Source: an uncultured Bacteroidaceae bacterium (GTDB lineage: Bacteria > Bacteroidota > Bacteroidia > Bacteroidales > Bacteroidaceae). From it: a stretch of 64,000 nucleotides of DNA. Made by a program: the position numbers and the translations under genes. Under the pieces are notes generated by a model, which ran no database searches, was not told where the DNA came from, and saw nothing but the letters and a program-made list of their open reading frames with translations. Below, piece after piece: positions 8,110 through 17,652 of this stretch. Numbering within the stretch: position 1 is the stretch's first letter; every line of letters begins with the position of its first letter. The stretch spans positions 20,155-84,154 of the forward strand of contig CAJOLZ010000009.1 of the NCBI GenBank assembly GCA_905235575.1, read 5' to 3'.

Positions 8110-8844
8110 TCAGAGTATCTGCTTGATTTCGTGCAGCGAGCGTATTTCGTAGTCGACGATACCCTCGGTGTCGTGCTGCTCGTCGGGGTATCGGTTGAAG
8201 TAGATGGTGGCGATGCCGGCTTGATGGGCACCGCGTATGTCGGTCTCCAGGTTGTCTCCAATCATGATGGTGTCTTGTGGTGTGGCGCCTGTCTGGCTGA
8301 AAGCGTAGCGGAAGAAATCGGGGTGCGGCTTGTTGACGCCGGCGTCCTCCGAGAGGATGACGCTGTCTACGCGTCGCAGGATGTCGGATGCGGCGCGTAA
8401 CTTGCTGTATTGCACCTCGTGAAATCCGTTGCTGCAGATGTGTATGCGGTAGCCTCGCTGTCGCAGGTAGTCTGTCACTTCGTGGGCACCCTCAACGACA
8501 CCTGGCTTCACCTTGCAGAGGTCGAGAAAGCGGTCGCTCACCTTCAGACAGTAGTCCTCCGTGGCTGTGAGACCCTTGCCGTGTGAGAGTGGACGTCGGA
8601 AACGCTCCACAATCAGGTAGGGGCGTGTGATGTGGCCTTGTGCGTACTGTGTCCACAGGTCTATGTTCGTCTCCCAGTAGGGGACGGTGAAATCCTCCAG
8701 TCGCTCGAAGTAGCGACTCCATTCGAACTCGTCGAATAGTTCCCGAAGCGCTATGTTGGCATTGCCGAGCGTGTCGTACAGCGTATCGTCAAAATCGAGG
8801 AAGATGTTTCTTATCTCCGTACCTTTGTGCTCCATCGTCATCAT
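8110..8844 (-). CDS. HAD-family pyrimidine nucleotidase, YjjG type
   Basis: A 244-aa HAD phosphatase. Motif [10 protein letters not shown] lies near residue 16, motif II is the Ser in CSNGFHE, motif III the Lys in NKPHP, and motif IV is [12 protein letters not shown] helical cap lies between motifs I and II, as in YjjG/YfnB enzymes, which remove phosphate from (often non-canonical) pyrimidine nucleotides. The start at 8844 was chosen because it overlaps the upstream stop as TGATG, which suggests coupled translation with the Gfo/Idh gene. Two other in-frame ATGs follow within nine bases. Confidence 0.88.
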   Translation of the reverse strand: MMTMEHKGTEIRNIFLDFDDTLYDTLGNANIALRELFDEFEWSRYFERLEDFTVPYWETNIDLWTQYAQGHITRPYLIVERFRRPLSHGKGLTATEDYCLKVSDRFLDLCKVKPGVVEGAHEVTDYLRQRGYRIHICSNGFHEVQYSKLRAASDILRRVDSVILSEDAGVNKPHPDFFRYAFSQTGATPQDTIMIGDNLETDIRGAHQAGIATIYFNRYPDEQHDTEGIVDYEIRSLHEIKQIL

Positions 8845-9839
8845 CACATCTTTCCTAAAATACGGTCCATCACCCAGTTGACGCTGGTCGAGCTGACGCT
8901 GTCGACGGTACATTCGGCGATGCCCTGGAGGTGTTCCACGACGTTGCGGATGAGCGGCATCTGTACGTAGGGCGGATTCGGCACTACTATCTGTTCTTCT
9001 CCTGCCGAGGTGTGCAGCGTGATGGGCTCGTAGGTATAGACGGAGAAGTGGAGCTGTCCGCGGTCGCCGGTGAGCACGATGCGGTCGGTGCGTGCGCTCT
9101 CGTGGCTGACGAAGCACCAGGAGCCGCTGCCGGGGAGGCCGTTGTGGAACTGGAAGCAGGCGCTGACACTGTCCTCGGTCTGATAGAGTCCGCCCAGGTT
9201 GGTGGAGTATCCTCGGGCACGTACGATGGGACCGAAGATGTTCTGCAGGATGTCTATCTGATGAGGCGCGAGGTCGTAGAAGTATCCTCCGCCGGCAATG
9301 TCACGCTGCACGCGCCAAGGCTGGCTCGTCTGGTTGTAGTCGAGGTCGCGCGGCGGGGCTGAGAAGAGCACCTGCACGCTGATGACGTTGCCGATGGCTC
9401 CCTGGCGTACAAGTTCTTTCACGCGCAGGAAATAGGGGAGCATGCGGCGGTAGTAGGCGACGAAGCAGGGGATGCCGGTCTGCTGACTGACGCGGTTGAT
9501 GCGTTGGCAGTCGAGGTAGCTGCTGGCGAGGGGTTTCTCGACGTAGACAGGTTTGCCGGCTTTCATGGCCATGATGGCATATGTGGCGTGCGACGAGGGC
9601 GGCGTGGCGATGTAGACGGCGTCCACCTGTGGGTCGTCGATGAGCTGTTGGGCATCGGTGTACCATCGGGGGATGTTGTGCCGCTCGGCATACGACTGTG
9701 CCTTTTCCCTGTTACGGCTCATGACGGCGCTGACGCTGGAGCCGGCAATCTGCGTGAAAGCAGGTCCGCTCTTCTTTTCGGTGGCTTCGCCGCAACCTAT
9801 GAAGCCCCAGTGGATGTGTCGGAGGTGAGTGGGTGTCAA
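8844..9839 (-). CDS. Gfo/Idh/MocA family oxidoreductase
   Basis: A 331-aa cytoplasmic protein without signal peptide. The N-terminal Rossmann motif is [10 protein letters not shown] (about 12-21). [12 protein letters not shown] and [11 protein letters not shown] follow, the conserved nucleotide-site and Lys-Pro motifs of the family. The C-terminal alpha/beta domain is complete. Substrates in this family are mostly sugars and cyclitols, and the sequence does not tell which. It is the first gene of a two-gene operon with the HAD nucleotidase. It is only distantly like the GH109 enzyme at 5626. Confidence 0.9.
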   Translation of the reverse strand: MTPTHLRHIHWGFIGCGEATEKKSGPAFTQIAGSSVSAVMSRNREKAQSYAERHNIPRWYTDAQQLIDDPQVDAVYIATPPSSHATYAIMAMKAGKPVYVEKPLASSYLDCQRINRVSQQTGIPCFVAYYRRMLPYFLRVKELVRQGAIGNVISVQVLFSAPPRDLDYNQTSQPWRVQRDIAGGGYFYDLAPHQIDILQNIFGPIVRARGYSTNLGGLYQTEDSVSACFQFHNGLPGSGSWCFVSHESARTDRIVLTGDRGQLHFSVYTYEPITLHTSAGEEQIVVPNPPYVQMPLIRNVVEHLQGIAECTVDSVSSTSVNWVMDRILGKM

Positions 9840-10181
9840 GGTGTGAGTGTTTTTTTATGATGGCGGATGATGTTTCGTATCTTATGAGGCTGGCTGACAG
9901 GCGCATCGGTGACGGTCGGAAGGAGACCGATGTGGGCAGCGCAGTTGTAGCACTGTGGAAGTACGTCTGTCGCACCGTGGTGCGAAGCCCGTCGCAGCGT
10001 GGTGCGCAGCCTGTCGCAGCGTGGTGCATTTCGCAGCCTGCCAAATTCGGCGAAACGGTTCGGGGAAAAGACGTCTTTTTTCATGCGTAATAATATATAA
10101 TGTAGGGCTCCGTCGGTTGACTTTGTCATCCTCTGTCGCGACTCGGCCGTTCAGACACGTTTTATTGCACTCGCAGCTCCA
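9840..10181. other. Gene-free gap with one hairpin repeat
   Basis: This 342-bp stretch between the Gfo/Idh start and the porin stop holds the hairpin repeat at 9971-10006 and its flanking half-copies up to about 10038. I see no other gene, no tRNA and no clear promoter in it. Confidence 0.6.
9971..10006. repeat. 36-nt hairpin repeat, copy b
   Basis: The left arm CGCACCGTGGTGCGAA and right arm GTCGCAGCGTGGTGCG are separated by GCCC, for 36 nt in total as at the other sites. Two further partial arms (CTGTCGCAGCGTGGTGCA) follow up to 10038. The stem has more mismatches than copies D, j and k. Confidence 0.7.
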
Positions 10182-12422
10182 TCAGTTGAAGAAATTCCAG
10201 CTCAGTCCGAAGTGGAACGTCAGTGGGTCGATGGGGTAGTGGGGTGCCCAGAAGGAGTGGCCGTCGCCTTCGTTGACATGGTTCACCGACAGGTAGAGAC
10301 GGCAGTGTTTCAGGAACATGTTCACATAGACATTCACGATGGGGTAGTTGCCTATCTTCACACGGGCGTAATTGGCATCCTGCGTGGCAAACTGTCCGAT
10401 GCTGGGCGCGTAGTCGGGTGCGTAGTACGATGTGAAGTAGCGCATGTCGCCTCCCACCTGCACCCGCAACACTTTGGCGACGTGGAACAGGAGGTATAGG
10501 TTGGTGTAGGCCGAGAAGTCGGGCAGCGGCAGCACGGTCTTCTCGGACGTCTTCTGATAGGTGAGCTCGTTGTCCCAGTGTACGGGACCGAATTTGAGGT
10601 TCTGTTCCAGTGTCGCGCTGAACACCTGTACGCTTCCGCTCTCCTGCATGACAGCCACGTCGTGGGTGTAGTCGGCAGTCAGCGTGCTCGTCGGTTCGGC
10701 TCCGTTCCTGAGTGTGTTACGTATTCCGAAGTAGGTGTAGTTCGTCATGTTCTCCACGCCGACCGTAAGGCGTGTCTTGGTGCGCCGCAGGTTGAGCGAC
10801 CCCATGAAGCGGGTGCGCAGTTCGCGGTCGAGGCCGGTATTGTCCCACCACGTGGCCTGGTTGTGATAGTGACGCAGATAGAACTCGGGCTTCTGGTGGT
10901 GGACATAGGCCTGCAGCTCCACGAGCAACGTGTCTTTCTTCCCGAGTTTCAGGTCGAGGTCGGCCTTTCCGTCGATGTTGAAGTCACCGACCTTCGGTCC
11001 CACCAGCCAGAACTCGCTGTCGGCCGTATAGTGGAACAGGCGTCCCTGCAGTCGGCTCAGCGTACCTCCCACGGAGATGTCGTTCTCTACGTATTTATGG
11101 TCCTTCATGATGTCCTCGCCGAGCATCTGGGGCAGTGTGTAGGTGTTCAGCTGATGTGTGCCGTAGATGGAGATTCCCGACTGTGCCCACTTGTTGAATC
11201 CCTCGCTCAGCGCCACGCCCACGGTGTTACGCAATCTCAGTGCGCGCGTCTCGTCCTTGACATCGTTCCACGAGCCGTAGTAGTGGTTCGTGTAGAAGTT
11301 CGAAGGCGTGTTGTGCGAGAGGTAGCCGTGTGTCAGGTGATAGACCTGCATGGTGTGGATGAAACTCGTCACCGGCACAAACTCCTGTGGGGTGTATAGC
11401 GAGTTGCGCCACTCCTGACGCAGCGAATCGACGGCCGCAGCCATGGCCACGCTGTCCTGACGCAGCACGGTGCGGACGCTGTCCGGGAGGTCGAGCAGCA
11501 ACGTGCTTGCGCTCGGTTCCTGAGGTTTGAGCGAGTCAGGCACTTCTATGTCGCGATAGAATCCCAGATTGTAGCGATGCGTCAGATAGTAGGTCTGTTC
11601 GTGGTTTCGGTTCCACGTGTCGGAGAGCGTTACAGGGATGTCCTTCGAACTGTATCGTTGCTGAAAGCTCTGCGGGTCTTCGATGTATCGGTCGTCTTCG
11701 ATACCTCCGTTCTCGCTCATCTTCAGGTGATTGATATTCAGATAGGCATGAATGTTGTATCGGTCGCCGCGATGATATCCGTAGAGTGTGCCCCCAAACT
11801 GGCTGTTGGCTTGGTTGTTGTAATAGCCGCGTCCGTAGAGGTAGTCCAGTTTGAAACCGATTCCGGCCAACTTGTTTATGTTGGTGGCAAAATAGGCCCT
11901 CACACGGTCCTGCCCGTTCTCGCGGTTTCCGCATTTGTGATAGGCGAGATTGGTGATGGGGCTCAGTGTGTTGGTGAAACGGAAATCGCTCAGCGAATGG
12001 CGGAAGTAGCTGTATGGTTCAACGAAGAAGATGTCGTCTGTCTTTTCGCGGAACAGGAAGATGCGGTTCAGACGCGGCGCACCCAGATTGCCCAGGAAGT
12101 TATACTGTCCAGTGTATCCCTCAGTGAGGGGAAAATTCTGGAAGTTGTGCACCACCGTGTCGTTGTTCTCTGCATCGATGACGGAGCCCAGTCGCGGTTC
12201 GATGCACCATTGGAACTGCCCGACGGGGATATTGCTCACCTCGCTGGTGTCGTTGCCCACCAGAAATCGGTCGCTGCCTCGTTTCTCGCCCCGGGAAGAA
12301 CGGTTGAAATCGTCCGACTGAAAGTCGTCGCCATAGTTATCAGCCCCATTGTATATCTGGGCTTGTGCGGAAAGGCACAGGCCGACACACAGGAAACCGA
12401 GGAGACGTAGGCGATTCTTCAT
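10182..12422 (-). CDS. Putative outer-membrane porin (Porin_10 family)
   Basis: A 746-aa protein with a signal peptide (cleavage after about residue 21, AQA). The first 60 mature residues are Asp/Ser-rich. The rest alternates polar and aromatic residues as in beta-barrels. It ends in a terminal Phe (LSWNFFN), the usual barrel C-terminal signal. This matches the Bacteroidetes putative-porin family, of unknown substrate. It begins 12 bases after the oxidoreductase gamma gene on the same strand, so it may be the last gene of that operon. Confidence 0.85.
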   Translation of the reverse strand: MKNRLRLLGFLCVGLCLSAQAQIYNGADNYGDDFQSDDFNRSSRGEKRGSDRFLVGNDTSEVSNIPVGQFQWCIEPRLGSVIDAENNDTVVHNFQNFPLTEGYTGQYNFLGNLGAPRLNRIFLFREKTDDIFFVEPYSYFRHSLSDFRFTNTLSPITNLAYHKCGNRENGQDRVRAYFATNINKLAGIGFKLDYLYGRGYYNNQANSQFGGTLYGYHRGDRYNIHAYLNINHLKMSENGGIEDDRYIEDPQSFQQRYSSKDIPVTLSDTWNRNHEQTYYLTHRYNLGFYRDIEVPDSLKPQEPSASTLLLDLPDSVRTVLRQDSVAMAAAVDSLRQEWRNSLYTPQEFVPVTSFIHTMQVYHLTHGYLSHNTPSNFYTNHYYGSWNDVKDETRALRLRNTVGVALSEGFNKWAQSGISIYGTHQLNTYTLPQMLGEDIMKDHKYVENDISVGGTLSRLQGRLFHYTADSEFWLVGPKVGDFNIDGKADLDLKLGKKDTLLVELQAYVHHQKPEFYLRHYHNQATWWDNTGLDRELRTRFMGSLNLRRTKTRLTVGVENMTNYTYFGIRNTLRNGAEPTSTLTADYTHDVAVMQESGSVQVFSATLEQNLKFGPVHWDNELTYQKTSEKTVLPLPDFSAYTNLYLLFHVAKVLRVQVGGDMRYFTSYYAPDYAPSIGQFATQDANYARVKIGNYPIVNVYVNMFLKHCRLYLSVNHVNEGDGHSFWAPHYPIDPLTFHFGLSWNFFN

Positions 12423-12434
12423 ACGGAACGGGTG

Positions 12435-12983
12435 TCAGTCGTTTATCAGTTCGATGATTTCCATGCCCTTACGCAGCGCTTTCTCATTCATGGGAATGAG
12501 ATGATGGTGGCGTTCTGGCAATGTCTTGCGCAGTCCTTGCAGTACGTTCTCGATGGTTACGATGGGGCGCACTTTGAGCAATCCGCCCAGCACAAGCATG
12601 TTGAAAGCCTTCACGTTCTCCATCTCAGCAGCTGCGTCCATAGCGTTGATGCGATAGATGTTGAGGTCTTTCCGCGTGGGGGGCTTGCAGATGCCGTACT
12701 CGTCGTAGATGAGTGTACCGCCCGGACGAATGGTCGGTTCGAAGCGCTCGAGCGAAGGCTGGTTCAGAATGATGGCTGTGTCAAATGTGCTCAGGATGGG
12801 ACTCGATATGGATTGGTCGCTGATGATGACGGTCACGTTGGCCGTACCGCCGCGCTGTTCCGGACCGTATGCAGGCATCCACGAAACTTCGCGACCCTCC
12901 ATCAGGGCGCTGTAGGCCAGAATCTTTCCCATCGAGAGTACACCCTGTCCGCCGAATCCGGCTATGATAAGTTCTTCTTTCAT
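12435..12983 (-). CDS. 2-oxoacid:ferredoxin oxidoreductase, gamma subunit
   Basis: A 182-aa protein starting at 12983, where homology begins (MKEELIIAGFGGQGVLSMGKIL). The GFGGQG motif and YGPEQRGGTANV are typical of the gamma domain of 2-oxoglutarate or branched-chain 2-oxoacid ferredoxin oxidoreductases. With the alpha, beta and ferredoxin subunits next to it, it forms a KorABCD/VorABCD-type complex that decarboxylates a 2-oxoacid to the acyl-CoA and reduces ferredoxin. The substrate cannot be told from the sequence. It follows the beta gene by 22 bases. Confidence 0.92.
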   Translation of the reverse strand: MKEELIIAGFGGQGVLSMGKILAYSALMEGREVSWMPAYGPEQRGGTANVTVIISDQSISSPILSTFDTAIILNQPSLERFEPTIRPGGTLIYDEYGICKPPTRKDLNIYRINAMDAAAEMENVKAFNMLVLGGLLKVRPIVTIENVLQGLRKTLPERHHHLIPMNEKALRKGMEIIELIND

Positions 12984-13005
12984 TGTGTGAAAGGGCTTGT
13001 GTAGT

Positions 13006-13779
13006 TTATCTTTCAATATCTTTCTTCTTGATGTCACCAAGGGGATAGTTGGCAAACATCTCCTCTTCCATCCAGTTGTTGGCCTCGACTGGTGTCTTTT
13101 TCCAGCCGCTGCTGCAGGTGCTGACAACTTCTACGAGCGATGCACCGCGATGCTCCATGCAGTTCTGGAATGCCTGACGGATGGCTCGTTTTGTACGATT
13201 GATGGCAGCCACGGTGTGCACAGCCTGACGTGTTACGTAGCATGTGCCGTTGAGTGTGGCAGCAATCTCCGTTATCTTCAGCGGGAATCCGTGCAGGTCG
13301 GCCTGACGTCCATAAGGACATGTGGAGGTCTTCATGCCCATCAATGTTGTCGGGGCCATCTGTCCGCCCGTCATGCCGTAGATGGCATTATTGATGAAGA
13401 TGACTGCAATGTCATCACCACGGTTCAGACTGTGAATGGTCTCTGCGGTGCCTATACAGGCAAAGTCGCCGTCGCCCTGATAGGTAAACACTAAGTGATC
13501 GGGATTGAGACGCTTGGCGGCACAGGCTACAGCCGGTGCACGTCCGTGGGCAGCTTCTATCCAGTCGATGTCGATATAGTTGCAGGCAAAAACGGCACAA
13601 CCCACAGGACAAATGCCTGTCGTGCGGTCTGCCAATCCCATTTCCTCCACCACTTCGGCAATCAGTTTATGCACTACGCCGTGACTGCAGCCCGGGCAAT
13701 AGTGCATGGGCACATCGTTCATCAACGTGGGTTTATGATATACCAGATTGGAGGGCTGTATGATTTCTTCTCTTGTCAT
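13006..13779 (-). CDS. 2-oxoacid:ferredoxin oxidoreductase, beta (thiamine-diphosphate) subunit
   Basis: A 257-aa protein. MHYCPGCSHG near the N-terminus and the thiamine-diphosphate/Mg site GDGDFACIG...NN (about 102-134) are plain. It holds the cofactor that attacks the 2-oxoacid. It is encoded between the small membrane protein gene (13804-14043) and the gamma subunit gene in the same operon. The start at 13779 leaves 24 bases after the upstream gene. Length is normal for this subunit. Confidence 0.93.
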   Translation of the reverse strand: MTREEIIQPSNLVYHKPTLMNDVPMHYCPGCSHGVVHKLIAEVVEEMGLADRTTGICPVGCAVFACNYIDIDWIEAAHGRAPAVACAAKRLNPDHLVFTYQGDGDFACIGTAETIHSLNRGDDIAVIFINNAIYGMTGGQMAPTTLMGMKTSTCPYGRQADLHGFPLKITEIAATLNGTCYVTRQAVHTVAAINRTKRAIRQAFQNCMEHRGASLVEVVSTCSSGWKKTPVEANNWMEEEMFANYPLGDIKKKDIER

Positions 13780-13803
13780 TTCCTTATTCTTATTCAGTTT
13801 TCT

Positions 13804-14043
13804 TCATCCCATGAAGCGTACGAAGAACTCCACGATTTTCAGTACCATGCCCAACGCAATAACCGAAAGTGCAGCCAGGTGATGTTGCCCGTCGGCATAG
13901 TACCATACGATGCCGACAAAGGCCAGCAACAGGAATGCGATGTTGAGCATGCGACGCACTCCGTCGTTCGAACCACGTTTCTTGCGCTTACGACGTATCT
14001 GTTCCACTTGTTCTTCCAAGGTGAGTTCTTCCGTTTTGCTCAT
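13804..14043 (-). CDS. Small two-helix membrane protein in the oxidoreductase operon
   Basis: A 79-aa protein. A highly charged N-terminus (residues 1-30, with a KRKKRG patch) is followed by two hydrophobic segments (about 32-50 and 56-76). It sits between the alpha and beta subunit genes, with gaps of 5 and 24 bases, and so is translated with the complex. The family is unrecognised. It could tether or modulate the ferredoxin-reducing complex at the membrane, but nothing in the sequence proves that. Confidence 0.8.
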   Translation of the reverse strand: MSKTEELTLEEQVEQIRRKRKKRGSNDGVRRMLNIAFLLLAFVGIVWYYADGQHHLAALSVIALGMVLKIVEFFVRFMG

Positions 14044-14048
14044 GAAGT

Positions 14049-15140
14049 TCAGAATTTAACGGTCAGTTTGTTCTTTATTACCTCCACAACTTCTTCGGGC
14101 GTGGGCACCATACCTCCCATGCGTCCGTAGTGTATTACGGGGCATCGTCCCATGACGCTCAGCCGCACATCGTCCACCATCTGCCCGGCGTTGATTTCCA
14201 GACAGAGTATGGCCTTCATGCGTTCCGAGAGAGCCTGAATCTGATGTGCGGGGAAAGGCCATAGTGTAATGGGGCGCAACATGCCGATGCGCAGGCCTTC
14301 CTGACGGCAAATCTCGATGGCTTTCTGAGCGATGCGTGCTGCACTGCCAAAGGATACTATCAGATATTCGGCATCTTCGGTAAGATATTCTTCATAGCGC
14401 ACCTCGTTTTCGCGAATGGTGCGGAATTTCTCTTGCAGGTGTTGGTTGTGTCGTTCCATCCATGCAGGGTCCAGACTGAGCGAGGTGAGCACGTTGTTCT
14501 TGCGTCCTTTGCATCCATTGGCTGCCCATGGGCATTCGCGTCGTATCTCTTCTTCGGTGCGACGTGGTTTGTAGGGTGGCAGCACCACTTTCTCCATCAT
14601 CTGCCCGATAACTCCGTCGGAGAGAATCATAGTCGGCATGCGATAACGGAATGCGAGCGTGAAAGCCAAATCCATAAAATCGGCCATCTCCTGCACACTG
14701 GCCGGTGCCAGCACGATGACGTTGTAGTCACCGTTGCCTCCGCCGCGTGTGCTCTGATAATAGTCGCTTTGACTGGGCTGGATGGTACCCAGTCCTGGAC
14801 CTCCGCGCTGTACATTGACTATGACACCTGGTATCTCGGCACCAGACATATAGGTGATGCCTTCCTGCATCAGTGCTACGCCAGGACTGCTCGACGATGT
14901 CATCACTCGTTTTCCTACTGCACCGCCGCCGTAAACCATATTGATGCTGGCCAACTCGCTCTCGGCCTGCACCACCACCATGCCGGTGGTCTCCCAAGGC
15001 TTCTCAAGCGCCAGTGTTTCCAAAATCTCGCTTTGTGGCGTGATGGGATAACCGAAGAAACCATCACACCCGCAGCGGATGGCTGCGTGGGCGATGGCCT
15101 CGTTACCTTTCATTAAAACAATTTCTTTCTCTTGTGCCAT
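14049..15140 (-). CDS. vorB: 2-oxoacid:ferredoxin oxidoreductase, alpha subunit (VorB-like)
   Basis: A 363-aa protein. LMKGNEAIAHAAIRCGCDGFFGYPITPQSEI is the pyrimidine-binding domain start of the alpha subunit. VQAESELASINMVYGG and TSSSSPGVALMQEGI are further conserved blocks. It resembles the subunit usually named VorB (3-methyl-2-oxobutanoate), though KorA (2-oxoglutarate) annotation is possible. It lies 18 bases after the ferredoxin gene. The complex would link amino-acid catabolism to low-potential electrons in an anaerobe. Confidence 0.9.
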   Translation of the reverse strand: MAQEKEIVLMKGNEAIAHAAIRCGCDGFFGYPITPQSEILETLALEKPWETTGMVVVQAESELASINMVYGGGAVGKRVMTSSSSPGVALMQEGITYMSGAEIPGVIVNVQRGGPGLGTIQPSQSDYYQSTRGGGNGDYNVIVLAPASVQEMADFMDLAFTLAFRYRMPTMILSDGVIGQMMEKVVLPPYKPRRTEEEIRRECPWAANGCKGRKNNVLTSLSLDPAWMERHNQHLQEKFRTIRENEVRYEEYLTEDAEYLIVSFGSAARIAQKAIEICRQEGLRIGMLRPITLWPFPAHQIQALSERMKAILCLEINAGQMVDDVRLSVMGRCPVIHYGRMGGMVPTPEEVVEVIKNKLTVKF

Positions 15141-15158
15141 GGCTAAATTGTAGTTGGC

Positions 15159-15389
15159 TTAGGCTTCTTTCGTACGATAAACACTGATGCATCCGTCTGG
15201 ACATACGATGGCGCACGAAGTGCAACCATTGCATGATGTCCAGTCCTCCTGCACAGCATACGAATAACCTTTCATGTTGACGGACTTTTCCGCAAGGTGT
15301 ATTATGTGCAGTGGACAGGCTACTACGCACAGGCCGCAGCCTTTGCATCGTTCTGTGTCCACCACTATGGCACCTCTTGTCTTGCCCAT
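15159..15389 (-). CDS. 2x[4Fe-4S] ferredoxin subunit of the 2-oxoacid oxidoreductase
   Basis: A 76-aa protein. Two CX2CX2CX3C cluster motifs are visible: Cys 15, 18, 21, 25 and Cys 53, 56, 59, 63. It is the delta subunit (VorD/KorD type) that passes electrons from the thiamine site to free ferredoxin. It lies directly upstream of the alpha gene. The 143-bp stretch before it holds no recognisable gene. Confidence 0.93.
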   Translation of the reverse strand: MGKTRGAIVVDTERCKGCGLCVVACPLHIIHLAEKSVNMKGYSYAVQEDWTSCNGCTSCAIVCPDGCISVYRTKEA

Positions 15390-15532
15390 AATCTTTTTAC
15401 CTCTTTTTTATGCCCGACGGCAGTGACCGGAGGCTGATGTCTGAAGTCTTCAGTTTCAGTCCTCGGATTGCCAACAGGGCTTTGTGTTAAACATTGATTA
15501 TTTAATTATTTCTCTCAGACGCAGTCAGTCGT

Positions 15533-15712
15533 TTAGGGATTGTATATCGCACGGCAACGATAGTCCAGAATGTTGAGCAGCATTTCGCGTGCCTTGGCTG
15601 CTGGACTCTCAGGGTTCAGCGCGATAGCCTCGGCATAACATTCCAGTGCATTTTTCCAATCACCTTGGCGTCGGAAATCATTGCCTCGGCGATAATACTC
15701 TTCGTCGCTCAT
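15533..15712 (-). CDS. 59-aa TPR-motif protein at the head of the oxidoreductase operon
   Basis: ATG at 15712, TAA at 15533-15535, 59 residues. The sequence YYRRGNDFRRQGDWKNALECYAEAIALNPES is one good tetratricopeptide repeat, followed by a short helix. It lies between the DUF4468 gene and the ferredoxin gene on the same strand. A tiny TPR protein in this spot is, as I recall, common in related genomes, which supports it being real. It may help complex assembly, but this is inference. Confidence 0.75.
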   Translation of the reverse strand: MSDEEYYRRGNDFRRQGDWKNALECYAEAIALNPESPAAKAREMLLNILDYRCRAIYNP

Positions 15713-15723
15713 TCCTGCGGTTC

Positions 15724-16350
15724 TTATTCGATGACGGTTGTAGCACGTTTCCTCTGCGTGGGCTGTGCTGGCTCCTCAAAAGCGTTCATTGCACTCTCGA
15801 AGATGGCTTCCACGCGGTCGACAGTCTTTATGCGGAACTTACCGCTTCGGGGATACAGTTTTGTGTTCTTCTTGTTCACTGCCTCCTTGTCGGAGATCCA
15901 TTCTTCGGCTTTGTAGTTCTCGCCACGCATACCGTCCATGTCCTCGTTGTAGTAATAGGTGATACGAGTCAGCATCATGTTCACCTGTCCTTCTGTCACC
16001 GTGGCAGAGAGTTGGTAGCGGAAGCGTGTGCGGTCAAGCAGCAATGGCAATTTGCGGAATGTCATGTACTCTTCGTTGCGCACTGAGATGATACCATCCT
16101 CCTTGCCGTCAGAAACGATACTTGTGCGTTCGCCTGGGATGCCTTTTGCCAGAATGGAATCCTGCATGAAGCGATACATCACATCGTATATCTCCTGCTT
16201 GCTCTTGCCGGGCACGGCAAAGGTCTTGCTGAACGTAACAATTCCGTTCACCTCAGGCACAGCGCCTTTGAGATACTTCGCATCGGTCTTTCCCTTGGCT
16301 GTCAGCAACAGAGGGAAAGCGATGAATACTGCGAAAAGAATTTTTTTCAT
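15724..16350 (-). CDS. DUF4468 domain-containing exported protein
   Basis: A 208-aa protein with a cleavable signal (MKKILFAVFIAFPLLLTAKG). The central part (about 35-130, GIVTFSKTFAVPGKSKQEIYDVM...) fits DUF4468, a Bacteroidetes domain with a TBP-like fold and no known function. The C-terminal 25 residues are polar and Arg/Thr-rich. It lies 38 bases after the permease gene on the same strand and 11 bases before the small TPR gene. It could belong to either neighbouring operon. Confidence 0.85.
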   Translation of the reverse strand: MKKILFAVFIAFPLLLTAKGKTDAKYLKGAVPEVNGIVTFSKTFAVPGKSKQEIYDVMYRFMQDSILAKGIPGERTSIVSDGKEDGIISVRNEEYMTFRKLPLLLDRTRFRYQLSATVTEGQVNMMLTRITYYYNEDMDGMRGENYKAEEWISDKEAVNKKNTKLYPRSGKFRIKTVDRVEAIFESAMNAFEEPAQPTQRKRATTVIE

Positions 16351-16388
16351 GTCGCTATTAATTATTTTGTGTGTTTGTTATTCTTGTC

Positions 16389-17612
16389 TTATTCGTATCT
16401 GAGTGCTTCTATTGGATCCATGCGAGCTGCCTTGCGAGCCGGAACGTATCCAAAGAAGATGCCGATGAAGGCACAGACGCTGAAACTCAGGCCCACGCTC
16501 CAAAGGGGCACACTGCTGGGTAGCATGAAGAAGTTCTTCGCCAGCCAACTTCCGCCGTACCCCAGGGCAATGCCAAGAAAGGCGCCAGTCAGACTTATCA
16601 TGATGCTCTCGATGAGGAATTGGCTCATGATGTCGATGCCGCGTGCGCCGACAGACATGCGCAGACCGATTTCTTTAGTACGTTCAGTAACGCTCACCAG
16701 CATGATATTCATGATGCCGATACCTGCCACCAGCAACGAGAATGCTGCTGCCACCACCAGGATGATAGTGATGGTGTCCATCGTGCTGCTCATGGTTTCC
16801 ATCATTTCCTGCTGCGATCGGATGGTGAAGTCGTTCTCCATATCTTCTTTCAGCTTATGGTTGCGTCGCAGGATTCCTGTCACCTCTTCGATAGCTTCGT
16901 CGCTAAGTTCTTCCGTCAGTGCGCTCACCACAATGCTGTTGAAGTATGTTTGGGCTGCTATTCGCTTCATAACGGTGGTGTAGGGCGCAATAATCACGTT
17001 GTCCTGGTCCATACCCCACGAGTTATAGCCTTTGGCTTTCAGCACTCCTACAATACGGAAAGGGATGCTCTTGAAGCGGATTGTCTTGCCGACGGCATCG
17101 AAGTTCTTGTCGCCGAAGAGTTGTTCTACGACGGTCTTTCCAACGATGCACACCTTGGCGCTCTTCTTCACGTCTTCTTCGGTGAAGCATTCGCCGTTCT
17201 CTACGCTCCATAGCTTTATGTCGAGATATTCGGGACTTTCGCCGTAGAGTGATGAGGTGGTGTTGTTGGCTCCGTAGATTACTTGTCCGCTGCTTGTTAC
17301 CTCGGGACTTGTGTGGCTCACCAGTGTTGCTTCGTCGACGATGCTTTCATAGTCGCTCTGCTTGAGAGTCTGCATTTCGCTCGGGTCACGGCGTACACCG
17401 CCTCGCATGTCGGCTCCGGGACGGATGGTCAGCAGGTTTGTGCCCATCTTGCTCAGGTCGGCGCGCACGCTCTGCTTCGAGCCTTGACCGATGGCCATCA
17501 TGATGATGACAGCTGCGACGCCTATGATGATGCCGAGCATGCTCAGGAAAGAGCGGAACTTATTGCTCAGTATGGCCGTGAAGGCCACTTTCAGAAGGTT
17601 CTTTATGCTCAT
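16389..17612 (-). CDS. MacB-type ABC transporter permease
   Basis: A 407-aa protein. One transmembrane helix lies at about 17-45 (SFLSMLGIIIGVAAVIIMMAIGQG), then a periplasmic MacB-PCD domain, then three helices at about 275-395 (FtsX/MacB fold). Unlike E. coli MacB, the ATPase is a separate protein, encoded just upstream. With the adaptor and TolC-like genes it would form a tripartite exporter for a peptide, lipid or drug. The cargo is unknown. Confidence 0.93.
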   Translation of the reverse strand: MSIKNLLKVAFTAILSNKFRSFLSMLGIIIGVAAVIIMMAIGQGSKQSVRADLSKMGTNLLTIRPGADMRGGVRRDPSEMQTLKQSDYESIVDEATLVSHTSPEVTSSGQVIYGANNTTSSLYGESPEYLDIKLWSVENGECFTEEDVKKSAKVCIVGKTVVEQLFGDKNFDAVGKTIRFKSIPFRIVGVLKAKGYNSWGMDQDNVIIAPYTTVMKRIAAQTYFNSIVVSALTEELSDEAIEEVTGILRRNHKLKEDMENDFTIRSQQEMMETMSSTMDTITIILVVAAAFSLLVAGIGIMNIMLVSVTERTKEIGLRMSVGARGIDIMSQFLIESIMISLTGAFLGIALGYGGSWLAKNFFMLPSSVPLWSVGLSFSVCAFIGIFFGYVPARKAARMDPIEALRYE

Positions 17613-17652
17613 GTTGTTCTTGTCTTAATTCGCCGGTTCGCGTGGTTCACTC

